64,000 bases of DNA from contig NZ_CP030032.1 in NCBI RefSeq assembly GCF_003258315.1, positions 3,598,501 to 3,662,500 of the forward strand, read 5' to 3'. A model generated the notes under the pieces. It saw only the letters and a program-made list of their open reading frames with translations, ran no database searches and was not told the origin of the DNA. Every line of letters begins with the position of its first letter. Within the stretch, counting starts at the first letter, position 1. This stretch comes from Bradymonas sediminis. Lineage in GTDB: Bacteria > Myxococcota_A > Bradymonadia > Bradymonadales > Bradymonadaceae. This document shows, piece by piece, positions 27,969 to 37,001 of this stretch. The translations under genes were made by a program, and so were the position numbers.

Positions 27969-28492
27969 GACGCTCGCTCTCTTTAGTATCGGGTCCTGCC
28001 ATCCCTAATTGAATGACATTTCAACCCGAGTATAGGTTTGCCGGTTTAAAGGCGTCAATGCGTCCCGCAGCCCGGGGGTCCTCGCCGCTCCGTGTGCCCG
28101 CCGTCAGACAGGCGCGGCTCCCGAAGACCAATCAGGGTCAATAATTGCGCATAACCGGGCTAGCACCGTCGTCGCGAAAAGCAAAGAAATAATCATCCTC
28201 ACGATTTATGCGACCGCCGGGGTCGGGTGGACCCGGCGCGGCCAAGCGCCGCGCTGCCCCGGACTATAACCCACCCGGCCACCGGTGGATATTGCCGCGG
28301 CGGCGAAAGCGCGCCCGGGGCAATCCCTTGAAGATGCGCCCGGCGAGCTTAGACTGATGGGCGTTTATCTCATCGCATTTCCGCTCGGGTTTGTGTTATG
28401 AGCCACGGCAGCTAACCGCAGGCGCCGATCGCTTTGAGTAGGGCCGAGGGCGCCGCATTGTTCAACATTTATCGTTATTATCTGGGAATCCA
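27969..28492. other. Divergent intergenic region between a PEGA kinase and idi2
   Basis: 524 bp with no gene I can support. It contains a GC-rich imperfect hairpin near 28237-28256 (GCGCGGC against GCCGCGC) and must contain promoters for both flanking genes. An AT-rich stretch sits just before the idi2 start (28460-28485). Confidence 0.5.
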
Positions 28493-29551
28493 ATGAGCGA
28501 CGCTCCGACCGGCCATATCTCGCAACGAAAACTCGACCATATCGACCTATGCGCCCAGCAGCAGGTGGAATATCGGGGCAAATCGACCTTGCTCGAGGAA
28601 GTTGAATTCCTGCACGATTCCCTGCCGGAGTTATCGCTCGACGCGATCGACCTGAGCAGCGAGGTCATGGGCAAGCGCCTGGCCGCGCCGCTGCTGATCA
28701 CCGGGATGACCGGGGGGGCGGAGCGGGCCCAGGAGATCAACCTGACCCTGGCGCGGGTCGCCCAGGAATTGGGCATCGCGTTCGGCGTGGGCAGCCAGCG
28801 CGCCATGATGCGCCACCCCGACCTGGCCCAGACCTACCGGGTGCGCGAGGTCGCCCCGGACGTGCTGCTCTTCGGCAATATCGGCGCGGTGCAGGTGGCC
28901 GAGTCCTCCACCGCCGAGCTCGAAGACCTGGTGGGCGCCATCGACGCCGACGCGCTTTGCGTGCATTTGAACCCCGGCCAGGAGATGATCCAACCCGAGG
29001 GGGACCGCGACTTTCGCGGCTGCATCGACGGCATCGCGCGCCTGGTCGACGCGCTGTCGGTCCCGGTGATCGCCAAAGAAACCGGCTGCGGCATCGGCCC
29101 GCGCGCGCTCGACAAATTAAAGCAGACCGGCGTCCAATGGGTCGACACCTCGGGGGCGGGCGGGACCACCTGGGTGGGGGTCGAGACGCTTCGCACCACG
29201 CCTGAGAAGGCCGAAATCGGCGATATGTTCTGGGATTGGGGCGTGCCGACGGGCGCCGCGATCGGCTACGCGGCCGAGCGCGGGTTTCAGGTGATTGGCT
29301 CCGGCGGGCTGCGCACCGGGCTGGACGCCGCGCGCGCCATCGCCCTGGGCGCAAACCTTGCGGGCATGGCGCTGCCCTGGCTCAAAGCAGCCTATAACGA
29401 GGGCCCGGAAGCCGCGCTTAAATACGGGCACACGACCCTCCATGCGCTGCGGGTCGCCTGCCTGCTGACCGGCTCCCACAACCTGGCCGAGCTGCGCCAG
29501 GCCCCGCGCATCCTGGGGCCCAATTTGCAGCGCTGGTTGGCGCATCAATAA
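28493..29551 (+). CDS. fni: Type 2 isopentenyl-diphosphate delta-isomerase
   Basis: FMN-dependent enzyme that interconverts IPP and DMAPP for isoprenoid synthesis. Motifs are the N-terminal QRKLDHIDLCAQQQV, LLITGMTGGAERAQEIN, GVGSQRAMM, DVLLFGNIGAVQ, CVHLNPGQEMIQPEGDRDF, VIAKETGCGIGPRAL and the FMN phosphate-binding segment IGSGGLRTGLDAARAIALGA. The 352-residue length is normal. Type 2 isomerase genes are common where the mevalonate pathway is used, as in many myxobacteria, but no other mevalonate gene is present here. The divergent kinase gene suggests no operon. Confidence 0.95.
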   Translation: MSDAPTGHISQRKLDHIDLCAQQQVEYRGKSTLLEEVEFLHDSLPELSLDAIDLSSEVMGKRLAAPLLITGMTGGAERAQEINLTLARVAQELGIAFGVGSQRAMMRHPDLAQTYRVREVAPDVLLFGNIGAVQVAESSTAELEDLVGAIDADALCVHLNPGQEMIQPEGDRDFRGCIDGIARLVDALSVPVIAKETGCGIGPRALDKLKQTGVQWVDTSGAGGTTWVGVETLRTTPEKAEIGDMFWDWGVPTGAAIGYAAERGFQVIGSGGLRTGLDAARAIALGANLAGMALPWLKAAYNEGPEAALKYGHTTLHALRVACLLTGSHNLAELRQAPRILGPNLQRWLAHQ

Positions 29552-29684
29552 TTGGATTACCCGCGCGCTTCGCGCCCAGTTATCCGCCCAGTTATCCGCC
29601 CGGACAACCGCCTTCACCGACGGCTCGCCGGGCGATAGCGGGGCCCAGAACACGCCCCGGCCGGCCTGCGCAACACCCGCCGGC

Positions 29685-29714
29685 TTGACACTCAAAAAAT
29701 TTGCGTGCTACTTC
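29685..29714 (+). promoter_or_regulatory. Candidate promoter for the outer-membrane protein gene
   Basis: A perfect TTGACA (29685-29690) is followed after 18 bp by TACTTC preceded by TG one base away (extended -10 form). The hexamer itself is a poor match. The ORF starts about 90 bp downstream. Confidence 0.4.
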
Positions 29715-29803
29715 ACGCCCACCAGCTTGGTTATACGGCTAAAGATGTGTTTAATTGCCGCTGGTCTGGCGCACCATTTCGACGCCTTTCGAACGGATAC
29801 TAA

Positions 29804-31921
29804 ATGAATAACTCGCTATTATTTCGCTGTTTGGTCACCGCCCTGCTCGTCTGCGCCACCAGCTCGGCTTACGCCCAGGATACGCCGGCCACGCAGGATA
29901 GCGCCGAGCCCGCAGCCGCGGCGGACACACCGAGCGCGGACGTCCCGGCCCCGTCGGACGAGGCTGAGGACGCGGACGCCGAAGAAGGCGACGCGGATGA
30001 GGACGGTGCCGGCGAAGACGGTGTCGCGGATGAGGACCGCGCCGGCGAAGACGGCGTCGAGGAAGAGGCCGTCGCGCCTGCGCTCGTCGACGAGGACGCC
30101 GAGCCGACGCCCGAGAACACCGGAAAAGCGATCATCGCGCCCCCGCCCAAGACCAGCCCCATCGCGGACCTGGCAAAGGCATCGAGCAACGACGAGTTCG
30201 TGCCGCTCGAAGACCTTGACGAGGCGGTGCTCCAGAGCATCACGCCGGCCAAAGTCTACCCCTTCGTGGATTGGAGCGGGTCCTTCCGGCTGCGAAACGC
30301 CTATAAAAAGAATTTCGACTTAGACACCTTCGGGACCTCGGCGGTGCCGCCGCCCGTGGAGCAATACACCCCGCCCAACGACCAGACGACGACCCCGGTC
30401 GACGCCGAGGCGGACACGCTCTGGTCGACCGATATGCGGCTGCGCCTGGAGCCCGAGATCAACATCACCGAGTCGCTTCGCCTGCATGTTGAGGCGGACC
30501 TGCTCGACAATATCGTGCTGGGCACCCAGCAGGGAAATATCGAGCGTTTCGGGGTCGCCGGCGTCGACAAATCCCAGCCCATCATCAAGGTTAACGAGGC
30601 ATGGGCCGAGATCGACGTACTCTCGGCGACCTTCCGCGCCGGTCGCATGGACGACCAGTGGGGCCTGGGCATCTTCGCCAACGACGGCGACTGCTTTAGT
30701 TGCCGGGTCGAGAACCCGATCGACCGCCTCTCGCTGACCATCCCTGTGTGGGAATTCTACGCCCGCCTGACCGCCGACTTCCCGGCCGACGGATTGGCCA
30801 CCGCCCCGCTGACCTTCGCGGGCCAGGCCTATGACGCCGGCCAGATCGACGACGTCGACCAATATACCCTGGCCATCTTCCACCAGGCGCGCACCCGCCA
30901 GGACCGCGAGCTTCGCGCGCACCGTCTTCAGGTCGAGAAGAAGCCTGTCTTCGACGGCGGCCTCTACTTCACCTACCGCACCCAGCGCGGGTTCTTCCAG
31001 CCGAACTCCGGCGCGGACGCCGGCGAGTTGGACCGCCTCGACCAGGGCACCCTGACCTACCGCGGCATGCAGATGTATATCCCGGACCTGTGGTTCGAGA
31101 TGATGTATAACCCCGAGCCCGACATGCTGCTCCGGGTCTCGCTTGAGGCGATCGGCGTGTTCGGAAATATCGACAACGCCGGCACCGACCCGGTGGGCGT
31201 GAGCGACGATAACGACGCGGTCAATTGCTTCGACGCGGACACCTTCGCGGCCAACGAGGCCATCTGCACCAGCACCGGCACCGGCTCCGACCGCAAGGAC
31301 GCCTCCACCACGCTTAGCCAATTCGGCGTGGCCCTCGAGAGTGAGCTCTATATGGGCGGACCGGTTCGCTTCGGCCTCAACGGTGGCTTTGCCTCCGGCG
31401 GCGCCGAGCGCAACTGGGGATTCCAGAGCGACGCCAGCGGACATATCAATTCGCGCGGGCGCGCGGCGATGCAATTCTATCGCTTCAGCCCGAATTATCA
31501 GGTCGATATGATCTTGTTCCGCGAAGTCATCGGCACGGTGACCAACGCGTATTACGCCAAGCCATGGGCGCAGGTTCGTTTCTTCGAGTCGCCCGCAAGC
31601 CGCATGGAAATCCAACTTGACGCGATCTTCTCGGCGGCAGCCGACCCGGCGGGCACCCCCTCGGCGGTGGTGGTCGACGAGATCTCCAGCGGCGGCAATA
31701 GCCTGCTCGGCCTGGAGTTCGACGCCGCCGCTCGCTATATCGAGTCCGACCAATTCCAGGCCGAACTCGCCGGCGGCATTCTCTTCCCCTTCGCGGGACT
31801 TGAGCCGCAGATCAACAGCCAACGCCTGGTCCCCTACGGCGACCAGCCGCTGCAATACGGCCAGACCTTCGCGCCGAGCTTCGCCTGGACCATTCAGGCC
31901 AATTTGAACTGGCACTTCTAA
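29804..31921 (+). CDS. Outer-membrane protein with acidic N-terminal linker
   Basis: A 705-residue exported protein. The signal peptide ends TSSAYAQD. Residues about 25-115 are a low-complexity Glu/Asp/Ala linker. From about 150 on, the sequence alternates in beta-strand fashion (FVDWSGSFRLRNAYKKNF, DMRLRLEPEINITESLRLHV, FRAGRMDDQWGLGIFAN) and ends in an aromatic-terminated strand (FAWTIQANLNWHF), the usual signature of a BamA-inserted barrel. A small CFSC pair lies in the DGDCFSCRVENP loop. It resembles the TIGR04551 group of delta-proteobacterial outer-membrane proteins as I remember it; this is not checked. Function unknown, and it stands alone with its own strong terminator. Confidence 0.8.
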   Translation: MNNSLLFRCLVTALLVCATSSAYAQDTPATQDSAEPAAAADTPSADVPAPSDEAEDADAEEGDADEDGAGEDGVADEDRAGEDGVEEEAVAPALVDEDAEPTPENTGKAIIAPPPKTSPIADLAKASSNDEFVPLEDLDEAVLQSITPAKVYPFVDWSGSFRLRNAYKKNFDLDTFGTSAVPPPVEQYTPPNDQTTTPVDAEADTLWSTDMRLRLEPEINITESLRLHVEADLLDNIVLGTQQGNIERFGVAGVDKSQPIIKVNEAWAEIDVLSATFRAGRMDDQWGLGIFANDGDCFSCRVENPIDRLSLTIPVWEFYARLTADFPADGLATAPLTFAGQAYDAGQIDDVDQYTLAIFHQARTRQDRELRAHRLQVEKKPVFDGGLYFTYRTQRGFFQPNSGADAGELDRLDQGTLTYRGMQMYIPDLWFEMMYNPEPDMLLRVSLEAIGVFGNIDNAGTDPVGVSDDNDAVNCFDADTFAANEAICTSTGTGSDRKDASTTLSQFGVALESELYMGGPVRFGLNGGFASGGAERNWGFQSDASGHINSRGRAAMQFYRFSPNYQVDMILFREVIGTVTNAYYAKPWAQVRFFESPASRMEIQLDAIFSAAADPAGTPSAVVVDEISSGGNSLLGLEFDAAARYIESDQFQAELAGGILFPFAGLEPQINSQRLVPYGDQPLQYGQTFAPSFAWTIQANLNWHF

Positions 31922-31958
31922 TTGAAGGGTTAGACCTCAAAAGCTGTTTATCTTTATA

Positions 31959-31992
31959 AAAGCCAGCGCGACTCGGTCGCGCTGGCTTTTGT
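31959..31992 (+). terminator. Intrinsic terminator after the outer-membrane protein gene
   Basis: AGCCAGCGCGAC (31961-31972) and GTCGCGCTGGCT (31976-31987) form a perfect 12-bp stem with loop TCG, followed by TTTTGTTTT. Confidence 0.95.
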
Positions 31993-32104
31993 TTTGGTCT
32001 AGGATAAACGCTCCAAAAAGTGGCGGTTTCAGTCGTAATTCGCCGGCATATTGGCTATGCTCGCGCCCTATCGCCAGCAAGAGTCCCCATCAAGGGTGAT
32101 GCCC

Positions 32105-33073
32105 ATGAGTCGATCGTCAAAGCTTCGAAAATATTACGAACAGGCCTATCGCGACCTGAGTCGAGTTGAGTTGCAGCGCGGCTTGCGCCCCCTCGACGAC
32201 CTCGGGCTGATGGATCTCTTCGACTACGACCCCGAGCTCTGGCTGGGCTTCTATACCAAAGAGGGACTCTCGCTCGCCCTTGAGCGCTACGGCATGAACA
32301 AAGACCTGCGCAAACGCGGCTTTAAGGAGATTCGGCTCGAGCTGAACCTCGAGGATAGCGAGGAGCAGATGCTGCGCATCTGGAGCGAGCGCCCCAAGAT
32401 CGAGGAGCCGCTGCTGGAGTTGGTGGCATCACGCACGGTCCTGCATTTCCGCGACGACTTCCTGGATGCGACCACGCCAGCGTTCGCGCCCATGCTCAAT
32501 ATCCACTGGCTCCTGATGCAGAACCCACGCTCGAGCTTTGGCCCCGACCGACTGCCCCTGCCGGGTCAGGTCCACCCGGGCAGCGGCCTGGGCGAGCAGG
32601 TGATGGGGCTGCTGACCAACACGTGCCGCCGCCTCAAGCTCGGCGGCCTGGTGACCGTGCCCGCGCATTTCCACAACGCGATTATGTACGCCGGCACCTA
32701 CCACTATATCGACCCTCAGGCCGAAGGAGCACTGCAGGCGCTTCAGCGCGACCTCTTCAACGGCAAGTCCCCCCTCGACGACCCGACGCACCTGGTGGCC
32801 GCGAGCTGGGCTTTTCAGTGGAAGATGATCGTCGACAAAAAGAACGACCCCGAGGAACCCTACGAATGGTTCCACGAGGCAATGGTGCACCCCTGCAACT
32901 CCGAGATGCGCGCCTATTTCGAGTCCCCCAAATACCTCGACGAGGTCGCGGCTGCGCGGGACACCCACGACTTTAAGATCTTCGACAAAGCGCTCAGCCG
33001 CCAGATGGCGCGCTGCGGGTTGGCCCCATGGGACAGCGCGCGCGTGAACGAGTGGCTCGCCAAGCAAGCCTAG
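32105..33073 (+). CDS. Conserved-looking cytoplasmic protein of unknown function
   Basis: I do not recognise the family. The frame opens at 32051, with ATGs at 32099 and 32105; AAGGG at 32092-32096 is best placed for 32105. The 322-residue product has no signal peptide or membrane helix. It has an N-terminal charged region (KLRKYYEQAYRDLSRVELQ), a middle with FRDDFLDATTPAFAPMLNIH and PLPGQVHPGSGLGEQVMGLL, and a striking segment GGLVTVPAHFHNAIMYAG followed by YHYIDPQAEGALQALQRD. The ordered His and Asp residues there could bind metal, but that is speculation. No operon partner is obvious; the DUF285 lipoprotein follows 73 bp later. Confidence 0.78.
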   Translation: MSRSSKLRKYYEQAYRDLSRVELQRGLRPLDDLGLMDLFDYDPELWLGFYTKEGLSLALERYGMNKDLRKRGFKEIRLELNLEDSEEQMLRIWSERPKIEEPLLELVASRTVLHFRDDFLDATTPAFAPMLNIHWLLMQNPRSSFGPDRLPLPGQVHPGSGLGEQVMGLLTNTCRRLKLGGLVTVPAHFHNAIMYAGTYHYIDPQAEGALQALQRDLFNGKSPLDDPTHLVAASWAFQWKMIVDKKNDPEEPYEWFHEAMVHPCNSEMRAYFESPKYLDEVAAARDTHDFKIFDKALSRQMARCGLAPWDSARVNEWLAKQA

Positions 33074-33146
33074 CTGATTTAACCCATGACCTGACAAAGT
33101 TATGTGATGGGAAGCTAACTCCCCACCACCGAATACCCGGAACTCG

Positions 33147-34112
33147 ATGAGATTATCGCTGTCACGCCTCACGCCGCTTCTCACGCTCATTATATTTAGC
33201 ATCTCGGGCTGCGCGCTGCTCGACGCAGCCGGAGATGCGTCCGGCAACGACGCCCAAACCGGGATGCTCGATGCGGGCGCCGACGGCGCAACCTCGACCG
33301 ACGCCGTTCCCTCGACCGACGCCGAAGTTACGCCGGATGCCAGCGGCAACGGCCCAGCCTTTGTGACAAGGTGGAAAAACGCAGATGACACACCGGCTTC
33401 ACGCTTCACTGTCGCGCTGCCACTCGTAGAGAATGGGATATACGACTTTAGCGTCGATTGGGGAGACGGAAACACCGCGCAAATCACGCAATGGGATTCC
33501 GAAGATACCAAGCATACCTACGTAGCGGAGATATCAGAGGCCACGATAACCATTCGTGAGACGATCCACGGATGGGCGTTTAAGGAGGGTGGAATCAGCG
33601 TCAAGAACCTGCGCGAAATCAAAGCCTGGGGGCCACTCCAACTCGGGGAAACCACACACCAATTTGAGAACGCGGCCAATTTAAGAATCACAGCCACGGA
33701 TACCCCCGACCTATCGGCTACGACGTCATTAGTCGGGATGTTTATGAACGCCGAAAGCCTCGATCGAAATGCAGCAATGCAGGCCTGGGACGTCAGCCAT
33801 ATCACCTCCATGCGAGGTATGTTCGACGGGGCGATATCCTTCAATCAGCCGCTCGGCGAGTGGGATATTCGTCGGGTGAAGTCCATGGAAGATATGTTTA
33901 AGGGGGTCACCCTATCGGAGGATGTTTATGATCAGATACTGACCGGCTGGGCTGAGTTCGCAGAGCCTCGTGAATCGGGTGTGATCTTTTCGGGTGGGAA
34001 CTCCACCGTTGGTTCGCAGGAAGCAACCACAGCCCGCGCAAAGTTATTGACGGACTATTGCTGGACGATTAGCGACGCGACTAGTTACCCTTCACGTGTC
34101 TGCTTGAATTAA
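33147..34112 (+). CDS. DUF285 (BspA-like) lipoprotein
   Basis: Surface lipoprotein. The signal peptide ends in the lipobox FSISGC. A Ser/Thr/Asp/Ala linker follows, and then the core FVTRWKNADDTPASRFTVAL and DFSVDWGDGNTAQITQWD, which resembles the PKD-like start of BspA-type proteins. The 26-residue-type DUF285 repeat is visible once complete and once partial: WDVSHITSMRGMFDGAISF, then NQPLGEWDIRRVKSMEDMF. The family is common on bacterial surfaces and often mobile. Codon choice looks more AT-rich (ATA, TTA, AGA) than in neighbours, which hints at acquisition. A bidirectional terminator follows. Confidence 0.82.
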   Translation: MRLSLSRLTPLLTLIIFSISGCALLDAAGDASGNDAQTGMLDAGADGATSTDAVPSTDAEVTPDASGNGPAFVTRWKNADDTPASRFTVALPLVENGIYDFSVDWGDGNTAQITQWDSEDTKHTYVAEISEATITIRETIHGWAFKEGGISVKNLREIKAWGPLQLGETTHQFENAANLRITATDTPDLSATTSLVGMFMNAESLDRNAAMQAWDVSHITSMRGMFDGAISFNQPLGEWDIRRVKSMEDMFKGVTLSEDVYDQILTGWAEFAEPRESGVIFSGGNSTVGSQEATTARAKLLTDYCWTISDATSYPSRVCLN

Positions 34113-34139
34113 GCCGCATCCTCATCGCCGTCCCCATAG

Positions 34140-34178
34140 AAAAGCCGCCGGCCCCCAATGGGTGCCGACGGCTTTTTA
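34140..34178. terminator. Bidirectional terminator between the DUF285 gene and lon
   Basis: AAAAGCCG-c-CGGC pairs with GCCG-a-CGGCTTTTT around a loop of about ten bases. It has T-tracts in both orientations and lies between two convergent genes. Confidence 0.8.
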
Positions 34179-34218
34179 GGATCCGCATTTAAGCGCGGAA
34201 CCTTCGTACATTCAGGCC

Positions 34219-36630
34219 TTATTCAGCGACACCCTTTTTGGGCTTATCATCGGCCTTAATATCGTCCTCAAAGACGTATTGGGCCAACTCGCTGACGTGG
34301 TCGACGAAGAAGATCTCGAGGTCCGCCTTGATCTCGGGCGACACGTCGATGAGGTCCTTCTCGTTACGCTTGGGCATGACGATGCGTTTGATCTCGGAGC
34401 GATGGGCCGCGAGGACCTTCTCCTTGATACCGCCGACGGCCAGGACATTACCGCGCAGGGTAATCTCGCCGGTCATCGCGACGTCGCTGCGAATGCGCAC
34501 GCCGGTCAGCAGGCTCATAATCGAGCTATACATCGTGATACCGGCCGAGGGACCATCTTTGGGGATGGCGCCTGCGGGCACATGGATATGGATATCGTGG
34601 CCCTTGATGAAGTCGGGGTCGAGGCCAAACTCCTCGGCGTTGGCGCGAATATAACTAAGCGCGGCGCGCACCGACTCCTTCATCACGTCGCCAAGCTGGC
34701 CGGTCAGCACCAACTCGCCTTTTCCGAGCATACGGGTGGACTCGATAAAGAGGATATCGCCGCCCGACGGGGTCCATGCAAGACCGGTCGCGACACCGGG
34801 CTGAGAGGTGCGCTGTGCGACCTCGTGCTGGAATTTCTCCGGCCCGAGATAGTCGATCAGCATATCCTTGACGACGTTGACCTTGATCTCGTCGCGCTTG
34901 GACTCTTCGGTCTCAGCGACCTTCACCGCGACGCCGCGGCAGACGTCGGCGATGCGCCGGTCAAGGCTTCGCACGCCGGCTTCGCGGGTGTAATTGCGAA
35001 TAATCGACTCAAGCGAGGCGTCGTCAAAGACGAGGTTCTTGTCGCTCAGACCGTGTTGCTCCAGCTGACGCGGGATCAGGTATTCGCGCGCGATATGCTG
35101 TTTATCGTAGGCGGTATAACCCGGAATCTCGATGACATCCATACGGTCGCGAAGCGGCGGCGAGACCGAGTCGAGCATATTCGCGGTGGCCACGAATAGG
35201 ACGTTGGAGAGGTCGACCGGCAGCTCAACATAGTGGTCACTGAAGGTGTCGTTCTGCTCGGGGTCCAGGACCTCCAGCAGCGCCGCGGAGGGGTCGCCGC
35301 GGAAGTCACGACCGACCTTGTCGATCTCGTCGAGCATAAAGACCGGGTTACTCGTGCCGGCCTTTCGCAGGGCCTGCACGATACGGCCGGGGAGCGCGCC
35401 GACGTAGGTACGACGGTGACCGCGAATCTCGGACTCGTCGTGCACGCCGCCCAGGGAGATGCGCACGAATTTGCGTCCCAACGCGCGCGCCACCGAGCGA
35501 CCCAGGCTGGTTTTACCCACGCCAGGCGGGCCAACGAGGCAGAGAATCGGCCCCTTCATATCTTTTTTGAGCTGGCGCACTGCCAGGTATTCGATGATGC
35601 GTTTTTTGACCTTATCCAGGTCGTAGTGATCCTCGTCGAGAATCTCGCGCGCGTTCTTCACGTCGAGCTTGTCGGTGGTCTGCTCGCTCCACGGGATGTC
35701 CATGAGCGTTTCGACATAGGTGCGCGTGACCCCGTACTCGCTCGAGGCGGGCTGCATCATGCGCAGGCGCGACAGCTGCTTGCGCGCCTTCTTCTCGACC
35801 TCTTCGGGGAGGTCCTTCTCGTCGATGAGGCGAGCCAACTCCTCGAGATCTCCGCCCTCGCCGTCGAGCTCGCCGAGCTGTTCTTTGATGGCCTTGAGCT
35901 GCTGGCGCAGATAATATTCGCGCTGATTTTTGTCGATCTCTTCTTTGATCTGGCTCTGAATCTTGTCGCTAACGCGCAGGACTTCGAGCTGTCGGGCGAG
36001 CAGCGTCACCACCGTTTCGAGTCGCTCTTTGAGCGGAACGGTCTGCAGGATCTGCTGCTTTTCTTCGACCGGAATGTCCATATTCGCGGCGACGAAATCA
36101 CAGAGCTGACCCGGGTCGTCGACCCCGTCGACCATCTGCGCGGCCTCGCGCGGCATCTCCGGGATGAACTTCACGACCTGCTTTGCGGTCTTCTTCAGGT
36201 TGCGAAAGAGCGCCGAAATCTCGACCTTATCGGCCTCCAGCGGCGTCTCCGGCGGAAAGACCTTGAAGCGACCGCGGAAATACGGCTCCTCCTGGAGCAT
36301 CTCCTGCAGCTCGATGCGCTGCTGGCCCTGGATGACAACGCTATAATTGTCCTCGGCCAGCTTCACGCTCTTGATCACGCGCGCGACCGTACCGATGGTG
36401 TAGAGGTCACCGGTGGTCGGGTCATCAATCTCGGCGTCTTTTTGGGTTAAAATCGCGATCGGTGTTTCATTCTCGGCGGCTTCGACGATCAGACGCAGGC
36501 TCTTGGGTCGGCCCACTGCCAAGGGCACGACCACCTGGGGAAATAGAACGGTATTGCGTAGCAACAGAACCGGCAGGTCCTGGACGCCTTCTAATAGTTG
36601 ATCCTGTGAAATCCCTTGCATTTCCGACAT
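34219..36630 (-). CDS. lon: Lon, ATP-dependent serine protease
   Basis: Cytoplasmic homohexameric AAA+ protease that removes misfolded and regulatory proteins. The N-terminal substrate domain opens LPVLLLRNTVLFPQVVVPLA. The AAA+ domain has Walker A GPPGVGKTSLGRSVARALG, FVRISLGGVHDESEIRGHRRT (sensor region) and Walker B PVFMLDEIDKVG. The protease domain has the catalytic Ser in PKDGPSAGITMYSS, with the Lys in LRGNVLAVGGIKEKVLAAHRS. The 803-residue length is typical. The ATG at 36630 has an AGGG site about nine bases upstream. It ends opposite the bidirectional terminator. Confidence 0.98.
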   Translation of the reverse strand: MSEMQGISQDQLLEGVQDLPVLLLRNTVLFPQVVVPLAVGRPKSLRLIVEAAENETPIAILTQKDAEIDDPTTGDLYTIGTVARVIKSVKLAEDNYSVVIQGQQRIELQEMLQEEPYFRGRFKVFPPETPLEADKVEISALFRNLKKTAKQVVKFIPEMPREAAQMVDGVDDPGQLCDFVAANMDIPVEEKQQILQTVPLKERLETVVTLLARQLEVLRVSDKIQSQIKEEIDKNQREYYLRQQLKAIKEQLGELDGEGGDLEELARLIDEKDLPEEVEKKARKQLSRLRMMQPASSEYGVTRTYVETLMDIPWSEQTTDKLDVKNAREILDEDHYDLDKVKKRIIEYLAVRQLKKDMKGPILCLVGPPGVGKTSLGRSVARALGRKFVRISLGGVHDESEIRGHRRTYVGALPGRIVQALRKAGTSNPVFMLDEIDKVGRDFRGDPSAALLEVLDPEQNDTFSDHYVELPVDLSNVLFVATANMLDSVSPPLRDRMDVIEIPGYTAYDKQHIAREYLIPRQLEQHGLSDKNLVFDDASLESIIRNYTREAGVRSLDRRIADVCRGVAVKVAETEESKRDEIKVNVVKDMLIDYLGPEKFQHEVAQRTSQPGVATGLAWTPSGGDILFIESTRMLGKGELVLTGQLGDVMKESVRAALSYIRANAEEFGLDPDFIKGHDIHIHVPAGAIPKDGPSAGITMYSSIMSLLTGVRIRSDVAMTGEITLRGNVLAVGGIKEKVLAAHRSEIKRIVMPKRNEKDLIDVSPEIKADLEIFFVDHVSELAQYVFEDDIKADDKPKKGVAE

Positions 36631-37001
36631 ATAAATTTCCCTTTGATCTTATGCGTTAACTTGAAATCCGTATCGCCGGCGAGCGCTCGTCGGTGGCCGC
36701 CAATCGGGTCGCGACCGGGGCCTGCGCGGCGAGCGTATTTGTAGATAATTCTACAAAGCCATATGATTTGATTCGATTGCAACGCATGCAAATGATATTA
36801 AGATTCGAGTCCGAGAGCCGGGGCATAAAACCCACGCTCAATCTGCTTGGCCGTTGGTCAAAAGACCGCTGAAGCTGCTTGTTCCATTCAGTGAACCTCA
36901 AAGAACTAGAGTGGTAGCCCAAGAGAACCAATCAGCGCAAACATGGTAACGACTGGCCCACAGGCAACCCCATTTTTCAAATTAACTCAAAATAATTTCG
37001 A
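36631..37001. other. Lon upstream region, divergent from an unknown gene
   Basis: 371 bp of lower GC than its surroundings, with no gene I can support. A 91-codon minus-strand frame (36656-36931) lacks a ribosome site and domain similarity. It must carry the lon promoter and that of the plus-strand gene starting at 37002. TAAGAT on the minus strand near 36653 could be a -10 element, but I found no -35. Confidence 0.45.

Noticed and set aside
28237-28260. Hairpin near 28.24 kb as a terminator
   Set aside because: The stem is GC-rich but no T-tract follows, and it lies in a divergent intergenic region where no gene ends.
30320-31915. 531-codon minus-strand frame across the outer-membrane gene
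   Set aside because: The plus-strand gene has a signal peptide, barrel-like strands and a terminator; the antisense frame has none.
36656-36931. 91-codon minus-strand frame upstream of lon
   Set aside because: Lower GC than neighbours, no ribosome site or domain; it lies in the promoter region of lon.
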